Notes: generated from the letters alone by a model not told the origin. A stretch of DNA of 64,000 nucleotides from Hymenobacter taeanensis (GCF_013137895.1 NZ_CP053538.1:3255001-3319000); one strand, 5' to 3'; positions 35,958 through 45,655 are shown, numbered from the stretch's first letter. A program made the numbers and translations.

Positions 35958-36356
35958 CTATAGCTGGCGCAGCCAGGCATCCGCATCAAGCTCATTCTCA
36001 AACTGGCGGTAACGTAGGGAGCCGTGGGTTTGGTCCCGAAAGTGCGCGAAGGTACGCTGGGAATGCACGTTGTGGGAGAGCAGCACCGCGCCATCGGTAG
36101 CCCCGAAGGTGAAATGGCGCGCTTGCCAATAGTCCAGAATCAGGGCCTGCTCTTCCTCCGTTAACGGGCTGAGCAAACGCTGGTCGCTGAGCAGCTTGTG
36201 CCAGTTTCGCAGTTGTAGCAAGCGGCCTACGTGCGTTAAAAACTCCTGCAAGTCAACGAGAGAGCGTTTGCCAGGATGGTAGCGGATAAGCACATAGCCG
36301 TTCGGATGCTCCAGAATGCGCCCCATGGCATTTTCAAAATATAGAAGGGGCATCAT
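35958..36356 (-). CDS. Hypothetical protein, possibly STAS/SpoIIAA-like
   Basis: 132 aa, soluble, no signal peptide. The pattern of alternating short strands and helices and the end FENELDADAWLRQL resemble SpoIIAA-like proteins that end in an EAxAWL helix, but I see no firm signature. Starts at either of two adjacent ATGs (36356 or 36353); a third ATG at 36326 is also possible. Stands alone. Confidence 0.6.
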   Translation of the reverse strand: MMPLLYFENAMGRILEHPNGYVLIRYHPGKRSLVDLQEFLTHVGRLLQLRNWHKLLSDQRLLSPLTEEEQALILDYWQARHFTFGATDGAVLLSHNVHSQRTFAHFRDQTHGSLRYRQFENELDADAWLRQL

Positions 36357-36977
36357 ATAAATTAGGGAGCATAAGGGCTTAGTGGATTAAAAAGGATAGT
36401 CCTTCTCGAAGGGAGTACTTCGGTAAAACAGCGGGTCGCCAGCCGAACTGTCGGAACACAGCACCGCTGTTCTCAGTAAAAGAAATTGAGGGGAAAGGCG
36501 CAACCTGAGGGATGTGCACTGCCAGCCAAAACTTGGCTGAAAAGGACGCAACAGAACCAGCAGCTAGCCGGAGCTGGCAGCTAATAGCTTAAGAATTCAA
36601 TATAGAATTATATCTTGAACTTATGGACAAGATATTAGCTGACCGCTACCGCACCAGTGGCATCATTTTCTAAATGGCAGGTGCTGGGGCGCCGGTTTAC
36701 ATTCTTTGACTCGACAACAGAATCAAAGCTTTTAAAGTGCTGGGGAAAGCGGCAAGGCAAGGGTTGGGTGCAATAGAAGGCATGGTGTGAGCGAGAAGGT
36801 AGAACAGTGCGTAAATGGACTTTGCCGGTAGCAGATAGTTGCATAGCCGGTGTGTTTATTGGGTAAGCTGCGCGCCGCCATAACTAGCGTGCCAGGAGAT
36901 ATTTACGACAAAACGGCGAATATCGATTTCTCTCCCGCTGCCTGACGAAGAAAATTCAGACTATCGGTTTCGGCTGC
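36357..36977. other. 621-base gap without a supported gene
   Basis: I see no RNA, repeat or clear promoter. A 69-codon open frame on the minus strand (36635-36844) has no recognisable feature and is not called. A weak hairpin AGCTAGCCGGAGCTGGCAGCT lies near 36560; its function is unclear. Confidence 0.4.
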
Positions 36978-37409
36978 CTAGCCCTCTGAGGGTTTGGAGA
37001 AGGCAATAAGAATAGCACCACCGGCCATGAGAGTGGCCCCAAGTATTACTTGCCAGGTGAGTTTCTCTTTCAGAAATACACTGGCCAGAATGATAGAAAA
37101 CACTAGGGAGATTTTATCGAATGATGACGTGCGCGAAGCCTGACCTAGCTTCAAGGCCTGAAACGAAAACAGCGAAGACAAACAAGTAACAATGCCCGCT
37201 GCAATCAGAAAAAGCCATGTGCGCCGGTCTATTTGTGCAATTTGGGAGAGGTGCCCCTGGTAGGCCACCACGCTCCAGGCTACCGTAATAATCAGCACCG
37301 ATTGAATGGCAAAGGCTAGGCTGGACTCAATATTTTTTACGCCTACTTTTGATAGCGTTACAACAGCAGCAGCAGAAAGCGCCGCTAACAATGAAAACAA
37401 TACCCACAT
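36978..37409 (-). CDS. Half-size EamA-type membrane transporter
   Basis: 143 aa with four to five helices, matching one EamA repeat (ordinary DMT exporters carry two). Seen features: LLAALSAAAVVTLSKVGV at the start, FSFQALKLGQASRTSSFDK before the fourth helix, and VFLKEKLTWQVILGATLMAG at the end, the usual ExLTWxxxxGxxLI motif. Single-domain proteins of this type work as dimers. Substrate unknown. Confidence 0.82.
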   Translation of the reverse strand: MWVLFSLLAALSAAAVVTLSKVGVKNIESSLAFAIQSVLIITVAWSVVAYQGHLSQIAQIDRRTWLFLIAAGIVTCLSSLFSFQALKLGQASRTSSFDKISLVFSIILASVFLKEKLTWQVILGATLMAGGAILIAFSKPSEG

Positions 37410-37534
37410 ACAGATAAATCAGGACTGATGATGACTGATTTATGGGTACGCTAATTGCCTTTTAAAAGGACATGTATCGAAGCATAAGTCCTCAATAAAG
37501 TAACAAACACCCAATAAGCAGCAGCGCCCAAAAG

Positions 37535-38365
37535 CTAGAGGCCCCGTAGAATAGGGAAGCGAGCCTGAACCAGCATATACAAACCATAAATTATGAGGCC
37601 AGTAGCCACTAGGCTTAATACGTGTGGTCCAATGGCCTGGAAGGCATTGAAGCAGCCTTCGGTGTCTCGAATCTCGTTGCCGTTAGCGTGCTGAGCCGCT
37701 AGAAAGCAGAAATATCCCATGCTGCCCAATACTATCCCACGGGCAGTGTAGCCTATTTGGCCCATGTGGTACACCAAGCGCCGCTGGGCATGCGTGAACG
37801 GGCTGGAATTAACATCGGTATCAAATTTACCAGACCAGGCCCGGTATAACTGAACGGCGCTGGCCCCAAGTACCACTAGGCCTATAAGCGCCACTATGGC
37901 TTGGCCGTGTGGGTGGTGCAGTACCTGTTGCAAGGTTGATTTGCCCGTTTCGGGGGCTTTTGGTAAATGCCCGTACCAAGCTAGCTTGCCCGCATAGTAA
38001 GCTAAAAATCCGTACAGCAGTCCGCTAAAGCAGTAAAAACAACGCACGGCAATTCCCTGAATTGTAGTACCCTTGCCTTCTGTGTCATAAAAGGCCTGTG
38101 CCATGCGCCAAGCTACGTAACCCAACAAACCTCCTGCCACCAGCCACAATAGTACCTGGCCTAAAGGCATGTGCTGGATTGCCTGAAATACCTCCCGCTG
38201 GTTAGGCGTGTTGCTGCCTCGCACGCCAAGGGCTGCCATAGCGGCTAGGCCTCCTAGTACAAGGTGTACAAACCCAATTGAGGCAAAACCAGTACGAGTC
38301 CAGGCTTTAAGGCCGTCGGCAGGCGTAGGGAGTTCTAGGTTGGGTAGGGGAGAGGCGGCTTCCAT
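37535..38365 (-). CDS. DUF1206 membrane protein
   Basis: 276 aa with six helices in three similar pairs (GFVHLVLGGLAAMAALGV, then CFYCFSGLLYGFLAYYAG, then GQIGYTARGIVLGSMGYF), each beginning with an aromatic-Gly-(F/Y) motif. This triplicated layout is the DUF1206 family, whose function is unknown. Gene stands alone on the minus strand. Confidence 0.85.
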   Translation of the reverse strand: MEAASPLPNLELPTPADGLKAWTRTGFASIGFVHLVLGGLAAMAALGVRGSNTPNQREVFQAIQHMPLGQVLLWLVAGGLLGYVAWRMAQAFYDTEGKGTTIQGIAVRCFYCFSGLLYGFLAYYAGKLAWYGHLPKAPETGKSTLQQVLHHPHGQAIVALIGLVVLGASAVQLYRAWSGKFDTDVNSSPFTHAQRRLVYHMGQIGYTARGIVLGSMGYFCFLAAQHANGNEIRDTEGCFNAFQAIGPHVLSLVATGLIIYGLYMLVQARFPILRGL

Positions 38366-38793
38366 GGTGGAAGATAAAGATGCACAGGGTTGTGTTTACG
38401 CACCTTTGTGAGCCGTAGGTTACAATAAACTTGGTAGGGTGAAACTTAGGAAGCTCTATTGATTGGTGTAAGTACATACAACTGCCCGTAGATCAGGTAA
38501 GTAGCTCTTAGCTATGACCAACGCCTAAGGCTTAGCCAGGAGTTTTGGCGGTTGTTTCCAAGAAGAAAGCAATTTGAATGAACTCAGGAGCTTGGCTGGT
38601 AATTGACTGGCAAAAACACCTCTTATAGTGACCCAATAAGAAGAACCTAACCTGGGCTATAGCCAAACCAGCAATTGGCCCCACTAAGACCCGCCTAAAA
38701 ATGGAGAAGTACTGATGTTAGGCAGGACTACTGTTGATGTTGATATAAATGCCTTTCTATGAGTGGTTTATTTAGAGTTAAGGCAGCTTGGAA

Positions 38794-38834
38794 ACTCGAC
38801 TTAAAGTCGAGTTATTCCCATTATGGGAATAACT
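38794..38834. repeat. Two overlapping perfect palindromes
   Basis: ACTCGACTTAAAGTCGAGT (38794-38812, 9-bp arms, 1-base centre) and a second palindrome 38810-38834 (11-bp arms AGTTATTCCCA/TGGGAATAACT, 3-base loop). They share AGT, so only one hairpin can form at a time. They lie 160 bases upstream of the 38995 gene. The rest of 38366-38994 is AT-rich and holds no gene. Confidence 0.7.
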
Positions 38835-38994
38835 AGGGTGTTACACACGTCGTTAAATGTAAGAGTTTATTGCAGTTAATTATATAGTATTTATCCAATA
38901 TAATTATATCTTCTCTATATTGCATTATTAATTGCGATAGATTAGAAACAACGTAATATATTGCAGAAAAATACAAAAATCATATCCTGCAGAT

Positions 38995-39990
38995 ATGTCT
39001 GGGTTACGGAAAGTCGAACGGCTGTTTACATACGATGCACTCATGCAACTCGCCAGCGAGTTGCGTGAGCACGACGCCCGGTCCAGACCTGAGACCCAAA
39101 TTGGGGAGCAGGAGTATATCCCCTTTGGCCTATACATGCTGGAACTGGAGGAGCAGGGCCACCCCAGGTTTTCCGGCATAGACACGCAGCAGACTCAAGT
39201 TATCAGTTTGCCGCTGCACCAGGGTAACGTTAGCTCATGCCTTGGTTATCAGGTAAGCAACGGTACAGGAACCTTTTGCCTGCTCCGTACTACGCTGGCT
39301 CTGTGGGTGGCTGGGTTAAGCCTCAGCCAGCTAAAGAAATACTACCCGCGAGTATTCGACGGCGACAACTCAACCACCATGGTGCTCACGCCTCCGGATG
39401 AGTTCGGGGTGATTATGCAGCCTAATCAGGCTTGGGGGCAGCTCCTCACCAACCAAACTGCCTACGGCCAGAAGCTGCAACAGGTAGCCGCCGAAAACGG
39501 GGTAGTTATTGCGCATAATGAGGCCCAGGATAGCTACGGCTTGTACTACCGCAGCAAGCTGGTTAGTCAGGCTTCAAACCTTAGCGTAGACGACCTGATT
39601 AAGCTGCTCACCCACCATATGAATACAACGGTGGCCTACCATCAAGTGAAGCAGCGGGTGCTGGATGAGCGCTACGAAGGCGTATTCCCGGAGGAGCTTG
39701 ACAACTTCAATAACTGGGACGGGGAAGTTCAGGAACATATGCAGTTCCCAATGGCTAACCTGTTCTATGTGCGGGTAAAGGCCTCTAATGAGGAGGCAGC
39801 CCTGAATATGGCTCGCGAAGAAATAACGCTGCAGCGTAGCCTGAACCCGGTGAAAGTTGTCTCGCGCGGGCTGCCATTCGAAATTGAGAGTGTAACCCTG
39901 CTAGACCGCACCCTCGATATGGGTTTCTACGAAGTGCGCTACCACTTTATGGTAGCCAGCGGCCACTTGCGCATGGCCTCGGCTTCCTGA
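38995..39990 (+). CDS. Hypothetical protein of unknown family
   Basis: 331 aa, soluble, no signal peptide or membrane helix. I do not recognise any domain. The N-terminal part contains IGEQEYIPFGLYMLELEEQG and the end has FYEVRYHFMVASGHL; the middle is mixed helix/strand. Upstream is a 600-base AT-rich region with overlapping palindromes, downstream is topB (147 bases away). The AT-rich leader contrasts with the GC-rich gene, which may point to a recent insertion or to dense regulation. Confidence 0.75.
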   Translation: MSGLRKVERLFTYDALMQLASELREHDARSRPETQIGEQEYIPFGLYMLELEEQGHPRFSGIDTQQTQVISLPLHQGNVSSCLGYQVSNGTGTFCLLRTTLALWVAGLSLSQLKKYYPRVFDGDNSTTMVLTPPDEFGVIMQPNQAWGQLLTNQTAYGQKLQQVAAENGVVIAHNEAQDSYGLYYRSKLVSQASNLSVDDLIKLLTHHMNTTVAYHQVKQRVLDERYEGVFPEELDNFNNWDGEVQEHMQFPMANLFYVRVKASNEEAALNMAREEITLQRSLNPVKVVSRGLPFEIESVTLLDRTLDMGFYEVRYHFMVASGHLRMASAS

Positions 39991-40066
39991 GTAAACGCTA
40001 GGCCTTGCGTTAGTGACGCTGGCGCCAACGTATAATTTGGCGCACGGCACCGACTTTTTCTCCTGT

Positions 40067-40074
40067 TATCTTTG
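40067..40074 (+). promoter_or_regulatory. Promoter box of topB
   Basis: TATCTTTG, 62 bases before the proposed TTG start. No TTG at the ideal distance upstream. Confidence 0.4.
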
Positions 40075-40136
40075 TTGATTCCTGGCTGACCTTACCAGTT
40101 GGCAAAAATCAGTTTACCCAGCGAGATTCAGCGATT

Positions 40137-42677
40137 TTGAAAGTTTGCATTGCCGAAAAGCCCAGCGTAGCCCGCGAAATTGCCCAGGTGCTGGGTGCCA
40201 ACCGCAAAATGGATGGCTACTTTGAGGGCAATGGCTACCAGGTTACCTGGACGTTCGGCCATTTCTGCCAGCTCCGGGAGCCCGAAGATTACCGCCCCGA
40301 GTGGAAGCGTTGGAGCATTCACGACCTGCCCATGATGCCCGAGCAGTTCGGCATCAAGCTTATGCGCCGCGATGATGGCGTGGTGCGCCAGTTCAATGTT
40401 ATTAAGAACCTGCTGGCCAACGCCGAGGAAGTGATTAACTGCGGTGACGCCGGGCAGGAAGGGGAGGTAATTCAGCGCTGGGTGCTGATGGAAGCCAAAT
40501 ACCGCAAGCCGTTTAAGCGCCTCTGGATATCCTCGCTCACCGAAGAAGCCATCCGGCAGGGCTTCTCTAACCTGCGTGAGGGCTCTGAGTTTGATAACCT
40601 CTACCAGGCCGGCAAGAGCCGCGCCGCCGGCGACTGGCTGCTGGGCCTGAATGCCACGCGCCTCTTTACGCTAAAGTATGCGCCTGGTCAGCGCCAGGTG
40701 CTCAGCATTGGGCGGGTGCAAACCCCCACGCTAGCCCTGCTGGTAGACCGCTACCACGAAATCCAGAACTTTAAGCCGGAGCCCTACTGGGTGCTGCGCA
40801 CGGAGTACCGCGGTACTATGTTCAGCCACGTGGCACCACCCAAGAAGGGCAAAGGGGAAGATGATGAGCCCGACGAGAAGGCTCGCCTAAAAGCCCGTGG
40901 CTACTTTGTGAGCCAGGAAGAAGCCGATGTGGCCCTGGCCGCCGTGAAAGACGTGCCCCTGACGGTGATGAACGTCGAAATCAAGAAGGGCCTGGAAACG
41001 CCACCCTCTTTGTTCGACCTCACCTCCCTGCAGGTGCAGTGCAACAACCAGCTAGGCCTCTCCGCCGAGGATACGCTCAAAACCGTGCAGGGCCTTTACG
41101 AGAAAAAAGTGGTGAGCTACCCCCGCGTTGACACCACCTTCCTGCCCGACGACCAGTACGCCAAAATACCCGGTATTCTGCGCGGCCTGAGTGCCTACAG
41201 TGTCCTCACGGCGCCGCTGTTAGCCGGTAAAATCAAGAAGTCGGGCAAGGTATTTAACAACAACAAAGTCACCGACCACCACGCCATCATCCCAACGGGG
41301 GCCAGTGCGGGTGGCCTGGGTGGCACTGAGCAGAGCGTATACGATATCATTGTGCGGCGCTTTCTGGCAGCTTTTTACCCCGACTGCGAAGTCTCGAATA
41401 CTTCCGTTACCGCCGAAGCCGGCGGTTACCCGTTCCGGGTGAGGGGCCGCCAGATTCTGAACCCCGGTTGGCGTGTAGTGTACGGCGACCCAGAGAAGCA
41501 ACAGGCACCGTCCGCGCCCAAAGCTCCCGGCACTGAGGGCGAAGACGACGTAGTAAACACGGTGTTGCCCAACTTTGAGAAGGGCGAAAGCGGCCCCCAT
41601 AAGCCCCGCCTCGACCAGAAAGTAACCCAACCGCCCCGCGAGTACTCCGAGGCCATGTTGCTACGCGGCATGGAAACCGCGGGCCGCAACGTGGACGATG
41701 AGGAGCTGCGCCAAGCCATGAAGGAAAACGGCATCGGGAGGCCTAGTACCCGTGCCGCCATCATTGAAACGCTGTTCAAGCGCGGCTACATCCGGCGCGA
41801 CAAAAAGAAAATTGTGCCTACACCTACCGGTGTTGAGCTTATCGGCCTCATCCGCAACCCCACGCTCAAGTCGGCGGAGCTGACGGGGCAGTGGGAGCGG
41901 AAGCTGCGCCAGATTGAGGGTGGTGAGCTGCAATCAGACCAATTTTTGGGTGAGCTGCGGCAGCTGGTGCGCGAGATGGTGCAGGAGGTAAAGCAGGATG
42001 GTTCCGGCCGCGCCGTTACGGTAGCCAACGCTGAAACTGCAGTAGCTGGCAAAACAGCTGCTCCGCGCCCGGCCGCCCCAAAAGCAGCTGCTACACCCGC
42101 TGTGCCGGGGGCGCTAGGCCAGTGCCCGGCTTGTGGCAGTGGGCACGTGCTGCGGGGCAAGTCGGCGTTTGGCTGCTCACGCTGGCGTGAGGGCTGTAGT
42201 CTGCGCCTGCCCATTGAGTTTGAAGGTAAGAAGTTTACCGACAAGCAAGTGGGTGATTTGCTGAAAAAAGGCCGTACGCAGGTAATGCAGGGCTTTCTGG
42301 ATGATGCCGGCAACAAGTTTGGCGCCGCCATCAAGCTCACGCCCCAGCACACGCTGGAGCTGGTACGCGCCGCCGAAAGCAAGCCCACTACCGCCGTTGA
42401 CCCCGGCCAGATTCCGTGCCCGGTGTGCCGCCTGGGCCAGATGCTGAAAGGCAAAAGTGCCTGGGGCTGCTCCCGCTTCCGGGAGGATTGTCAATTCCGC
42501 GCGCCCTTTGAGTGGGGTGGTAAAACCCTCACCGATGCCCAAATGAACCAACTCCTGCGCAAGGGCAAGACCGGTGTCATCCGGGGCTTTATCTCCTCCA
42601 AAACTGGCAACCGCTACGAAGCCGCCTTGCAAGTAGGTGCAGATGGCCGGATTGAGCCGGTATTTGATAAAGGATAA
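40137..42677 (+). CDS. topB: DNA topoisomerase III
   Basis: 846 aa type IA topoisomerase that relaxes and decatenates DNA. It begins with a TTG codon (KVCIAEKPSVAREIA follows), the universal start region of TopB, so no further upstream start is needed. Toprim site GDAGQEGE; SIGRVQTPTLALLVDR; active-site tyrosine in VVSYPRVDTTFLP; ENGIGRPSTRAAII. After the core comes an Ala/Pro linker and two copies of a zinc-ribbon plus Toprim-C-like unit (CPACGSG...GCSRWREGC...LLKKGRT and CPVCRLG...GCSRFREDC...LLRKGKT). Cytosolic. Confidence 0.95.
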   Translation: MKVCIAEKPSVAREIAQVLGANRKMDGYFEGNGYQVTWTFGHFCQLREPEDYRPEWKRWSIHDLPMMPEQFGIKLMRRDDGVVRQFNVIKNLLANAEEVINCGDAGQEGEVIQRWVLMEAKYRKPFKRLWISSLTEEAIRQGFSNLREGSEFDNLYQAGKSRAAGDWLLGLNATRLFTLKYAPGQRQVLSIGRVQTPTLALLVDRYHEIQNFKPEPYWVLRTEYRGTMFSHVAPPKKGKGEDDEPDEKARLKARGYFVSQEEADVALAAVKDVPLTVMNVEIKKGLETPPSLFDLTSLQVQCNNQLGLSAEDTLKTVQGLYEKKVVSYPRVDTTFLPDDQYAKIPGILRGLSAYSVLTAPLLAGKIKKSGKVFNNNKVTDHHAIIPTGASAGGLGGTEQSVYDIIVRRFLAAFYPDCEVSNTSVTAEAGGYPFRVRGRQILNPGWRVVYGDPEKQQAPSAPKAPGTEGEDDVVNTVLPNFEKGESGPHKPRLDQKVTQPPREYSEAMLLRGMETAGRNVDDEELRQAMKENGIGRPSTRAAIIETLFKRGYIRRDKKKIVPTPTGVELIGLIRNPTLKSAELTGQWERKLRQIEGGELQSDQFLGELRQLVREMVQEVKQDGSGRAVTVANAETAVAGKTAAPRPAAPKAAATPAVPGALGQCPACGSGHVLRGKSAFGCSRWREGCSLRLPIEFEGKKFTDKQVGDLLKKGRTQVMQGFLDDAGNKFGAAIKLTPQHTLELVRAAESKPTTAVDPGQIPCPVCRLGQMLKGKSAWGCSRFREDCQFRAPFEWGGKTLTDAQMNQLLRKGKTGVIRGFISSKTGNRYEAALQVGADGRIEPVFDKG

Positions 42678-42711
42678 TTCAGTAGTGGGGTTACGCAGGT
42701 AAGTAGGCCAC

Positions 42712-44541
42712 TTACTTGCTATCTGCCGTGGCGCGACTAGGAGGTAACCGGAAGCTTGCGCACAGTTGGAACTTCTGTACGGAGCCAAAATTAGTTGCTG
42801 CAAATGGCTCCAAAGTCCAGCGTTCCCCTAGAGGTAGTTGCGCCTGCAGGAAAGGGAACGAGCGGGCCTCGGTGCGGTCAAGTAGACCGGCATTGGCTTG
42901 GCTGTTTGCCAAAGCAACGCCCCCAACCAAACGCAGGCGGTCCTGCCCGAAACCGGTACCTAGCCCAAGAGTACTGAACCCATTGCCCAGGCCCTGTAAG
43001 CCGTGGTTGATACTGGTATGTAAATAGATAACCCGTAGCAGGCCCACATCCAGCATACTCTGTAGCCGAACCGGGTTTACTTCCCCAGGCCGGTACACAT
43101 AGTCGTAGGCCACCTTGCCTATGTGGGCGCCTAGGCCAAACCGGAAATAAGTAGGGTGAGCAAGCTCTACATATGGGCTGATGCTGTACAGCGGGGCGAG
43201 TCCTTGCTCAAAAGGCTTTTCATTGAAGGAGTCGTAAGAACTCCGGACGTAAACACAATCCTGAGGAGTGTAAAAATTGCTGCGCCCTAAGCTCAGATCC
43301 AAGCCAAACGTGAGCGTGCCAGCTTCCCTGATAGGTATTGTTCGCGCAAGGCCTACGGAGCCAACCTTAAATTTTTGCTGATAGGTGTATGCGGGGGCCT
43401 TCGTTCCGGAGCAGCCGTAAGGGTAGTCGAAATACTGCTCAGAGGTGCCCGCTACGCCACCCGCGCTGATGGTAGTGTAACGCCGCGAGTTCGGGGCCGG
43501 AGCCTGGCTAGTTAGCAGCATAACCACGCCACCTAATAATACCGGCAAGGCTAGTGCTTGCGGTGACTGAGCCGTTTGCTTGCGTAACCAAATACTAGCC
43601 TCAAGTACTAAGCTTACCAGGAGCAGGCTCTTTATAACCAATTGCTCGGGCACTGTCAGCCAACCAGTGCTCAGCAGTGCGGTAATCATCAGGAGCGCAC
43701 CTAGTACCAGCCGCGGCTGCCAGTGGCCTAGTGAAGTTGGTGCGAAATGCTGGTGCCCTGCGCGGCCCCGGTAGAGCCATAGTCCTGCCAGCGTAGCTAC
43801 TGCCAGCAGCAGGAACCATTGCACCTGTTTCAGGCCGTGCCAGAGAGAAGTACCCAGCACATCGCCGGCACTATCTCGCACGAACTCCAGCCCAAACCGG
43901 CCCACCGCGTACAGCAGAATAGCCAAGATAAACTGCTGCCCCGGCGCTTGCTGGCGGCGGCGGCTGCACTTCAGGCACCTCACTATCAGCAAGCAAAGCA
44001 GAATTTGATACAGTTGGGCCGGGTGCACGGGCAGCGAATACGCCGCAGTGGCTGGTAGTACACCCCGGGCTGCTTGCGCCAGGAAGGGGAGAGTATGCGG
44101 TGCGTACCTAATTCCCACTAGTGCTTCGGTGGGTGTGCCAAAGCAGCACCCAGTAAGCAAGCAGCCCACGCCCTGAACCGCTAACCCTACAAACAAGGGC
44201 AGGGCAAAGGCATCATATACATTGCGACTAAAACCCAGTACCCGCCGCAGCACCGCCAGGGCCAGCGTAGCGCCCAGTATTCCGCCCAGAATAGACCGGC
44301 TGTCGGGGCCCGTCCACTCCCCGTGCGCAAACAGGTGCTGCCATTCAGCACCGGAGCCAGCTACCAGGCGCGTGCCGAGAATCAGGCTCAGCATCGTTCC
44401 GGCAAGAAGTGGAAGCCACTGACGCCATACGTATTGCCGCCGGTGAGCTTCCCACGTGAGCAAGGCGCCTGCTACCGCGAAACCGGCAACGTAGAAGATG
44501 AAGTAGTACGCTGGTGACGTGGGCAGTAACAGTAAAAGCAT
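42712..44541 (-). CDS. Lgt-like membrane protein fused to a beta-rich domain
   Basis: 609 aa, twice the length of Lgt (about 280). Residues 1-265 resemble prolipoprotein diacylglyceryl transferase: SILGGILGATLA, GCLLTGCCFGTPTEA and HPAQLYQILL. The positions of the Lgt catalytic histidine (SFHGG) and arginine (GRxxNF) look replaced by L and V, so transferase activity is doubtful. Three or four more helices follow (to about 350), then about 230 residues that read like outer-membrane barrel strands (TLTFGLDLSLGRSNFY, YFRFGLGAHIGKVAYDY, WTLEPFAATNFGSVQKF). Converges with topB. Confidence 0.75.
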   Translation of the reverse strand: MLLLLLPTSPAYYFIFYVAGFAVAGALLTWEAHRRQYVWRQWLPLLAGTMLSLILGTRLVAGSGAEWQHLFAHGEWTGPDSRSILGGILGATLALAVLRRVLGFSRNVYDAFALPLFVGLAVQGVGCLLTGCCFGTPTEALVGIRYAPHTLPFLAQAARGVLPATAAYSLPVHPAQLYQILLCLLIVRCLKCSRRRQQAPGQQFILAILLYAVGRFGLEFVRDSAGDVLGTSLWHGLKQVQWFLLLAVATLAGLWLYRGRAGHQHFAPTSLGHWQPRLVLGALLMITALLSTGWLTVPEQLVIKSLLLVSLVLEASIWLRKQTAQSPQALALPVLLGGVVMLLTSQAPAPNSRRYTTISAGGVAGTSEQYFDYPYGCSGTKAPAYTYQQKFKVGSVGLARTIPIREAGTLTFGLDLSLGRSNFYTPQDCVYVRSSYDSFNEKPFEQGLAPLYSISPYVELAHPTYFRFGLGAHIGKVAYDYVYRPGEVNPVRLQSMLDVGLLRVIYLHTSINHGLQGLGNGFSTLGLGTGFGQDRLRLVGGVALANSQANAGLLDRTEARSFPFLQAQLPLGERWTLEPFAATNFGSVQKFQLCASFRLPPSRATADSK

Positions 44542-44833
44542 ATCGGAATAAGTAGTTGTGGGGTGGTAGTGTGTTGGAATCGCACTGCTAGTTGAAGAAT
44601 CTGCCGCACTAGCCGCACTCTAAAAGTTACCCTGTTAGACTTTGCGTCTTGAGTTGCTGCGCTGTATATGGTTGATTGATAAATGCTTGCAATAGTATAT
44701 TATGATATTGAAAAACGCACCAAAATCGTAGATAAGCATGGTCAAGCTCAGTGGCGCTGAGTTGCCATTCTTCTTATCCAGCCTAAATCATCCGCAAGGC
44801 CTACATTTATAACTCTCTAAAAGCTATAGTGCA

Positions 44834-45097
44834 GTGAAAGAATCTACCTTCCTTCCTCGGTTCGCCGCTTATTGCATGGGCTTGCCTGTACTGCTGGTGC
44901 TTTATTTCTTCACCCGCAATCTGTTGCCATCTACTATATCATTGGCATTGCTCATGGGAGCGATTTTCGCGGCCATTTGGGGGCAGGCCAAAATTCGAAA
45001 GTCTTACCCCCAAGATTTCAAGCTCCGGGAGGAGTGGCTAGCCTTTGGTGTTTTCTTAGTGGTAGTGCTAGGCGCAGCGTTTCTGATACTGCGGTAA
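44834..45097 (+). CDS. Small three-helix membrane protein
   Basis: 87 aa from a GTG at 44834 (KESTFLPRFAAYCMG). Three hydrophobic segments: LLVLYFFTRNLLP, LLMGAIFAAIWG and WLAFGVFLVVVLGAAFLIL. Family not recognised. The next gene begins 24 bases after its stop, so the two are probably co-transcribed. The 290-base gap upstream (44542-44833) shows no feature beyond AT-rich promoter-like sequence. Confidence 0.6.
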   Translation: MKESTFLPRFAAYCMGLPVLLVLYFFTRNLLPSTISLALLMGAIFAAIWGQAKIRKSYPQDFKLREEWLAFGVFLVVVLGAAFLILR

Positions 45098-45121
45098 GAG
45101 TTGAGCTATAGAGCATGAGTA

Positions 45122-45358
45122 ATGCCTGATATGAACCCGCAACTCGGCAAAACTATCTTCATTTTAGGTCTGTTCCTCGTAGCGCTAGGCCTCTTTCTGT
45201 GGTTGGGTAGCGGACGCTTGATAAGTTGGTTCGGTCACCTGCCCGGCGACATCCGGATTGAGCGGCCGGGCTTCCGGTTGTATGCGCCTATTGTCTCTAT
45301 GTTACTGGTGAGCCTGCTGGTGAGTGCCGTGCTATGGATTTTGCGACGCATAGACTAG
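45122..45358 (+). CDS. DUF2905 membrane protein
   Basis: 78 aa (or 75 from the second ATG at 45131). Two helices, TIFILGLFLVALGLFLWL and YAPIVSMLLVSLLVSAVLWIL, with WFGHLPGDIRIERPGFRLYAPI between them, the diagnostic LPGDI motif of DUF2905. Function unknown. Paired with the small membrane protein upstream. Confidence 0.87.
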   Translation: MPDMNPQLGKTIFILGLFLVALGLFLWLGSGRLISWFGHLPGDIRIERPGFRLYAPIVSMLLVSLLVSAVLWILRRID

Positions 45359-45518
45359 GCCTAGCAGGTGAGGCAGAAGTAGAAAGAGAGCCCGGCTAGT
45401 TCTGGCTTTAGTGCAATAGTTACTAGGCTGACTAAGCACTGTGGGATAGGGTGAGTGAAGCAGGAAAAGGACTAAGGCGGCTAAGAAAAAGACTAACAAG
45501 CGTTGATTTTGCGCTTCT

Positions 45519-45542
45519 GGCAACGTTCCCGATAACGATTGC
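45519..45542. promoter_or_regulatory. LacI-type operator upstream of pectin SusC
   Basis: Contains AACGTTCCCGATAACGATTG with matching flanks; the 24-base block 45519-45542 is identical to 56465-56488 and close to 62399-62422. It lies 114 bases upstream of the SusC start. Confidence 0.8.
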
Positions 45543-45655
45543 ACAAATATTCAGCGCCCTATTCAGCGCATTCCGGCGCCATTCCTCTAACATTAGTAAG
45601 GGCTTACTTCGGGTGGCCTAGCAGTTCTTTCTTCGAGTAATCAAATTCCCACACC

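Noticed and set aside
36635..36844. 69-codon minus-strand frame in the 36.4-37.0 kb gap
   Set aside because: No domain, poor codon pattern and no neighbour to support it.
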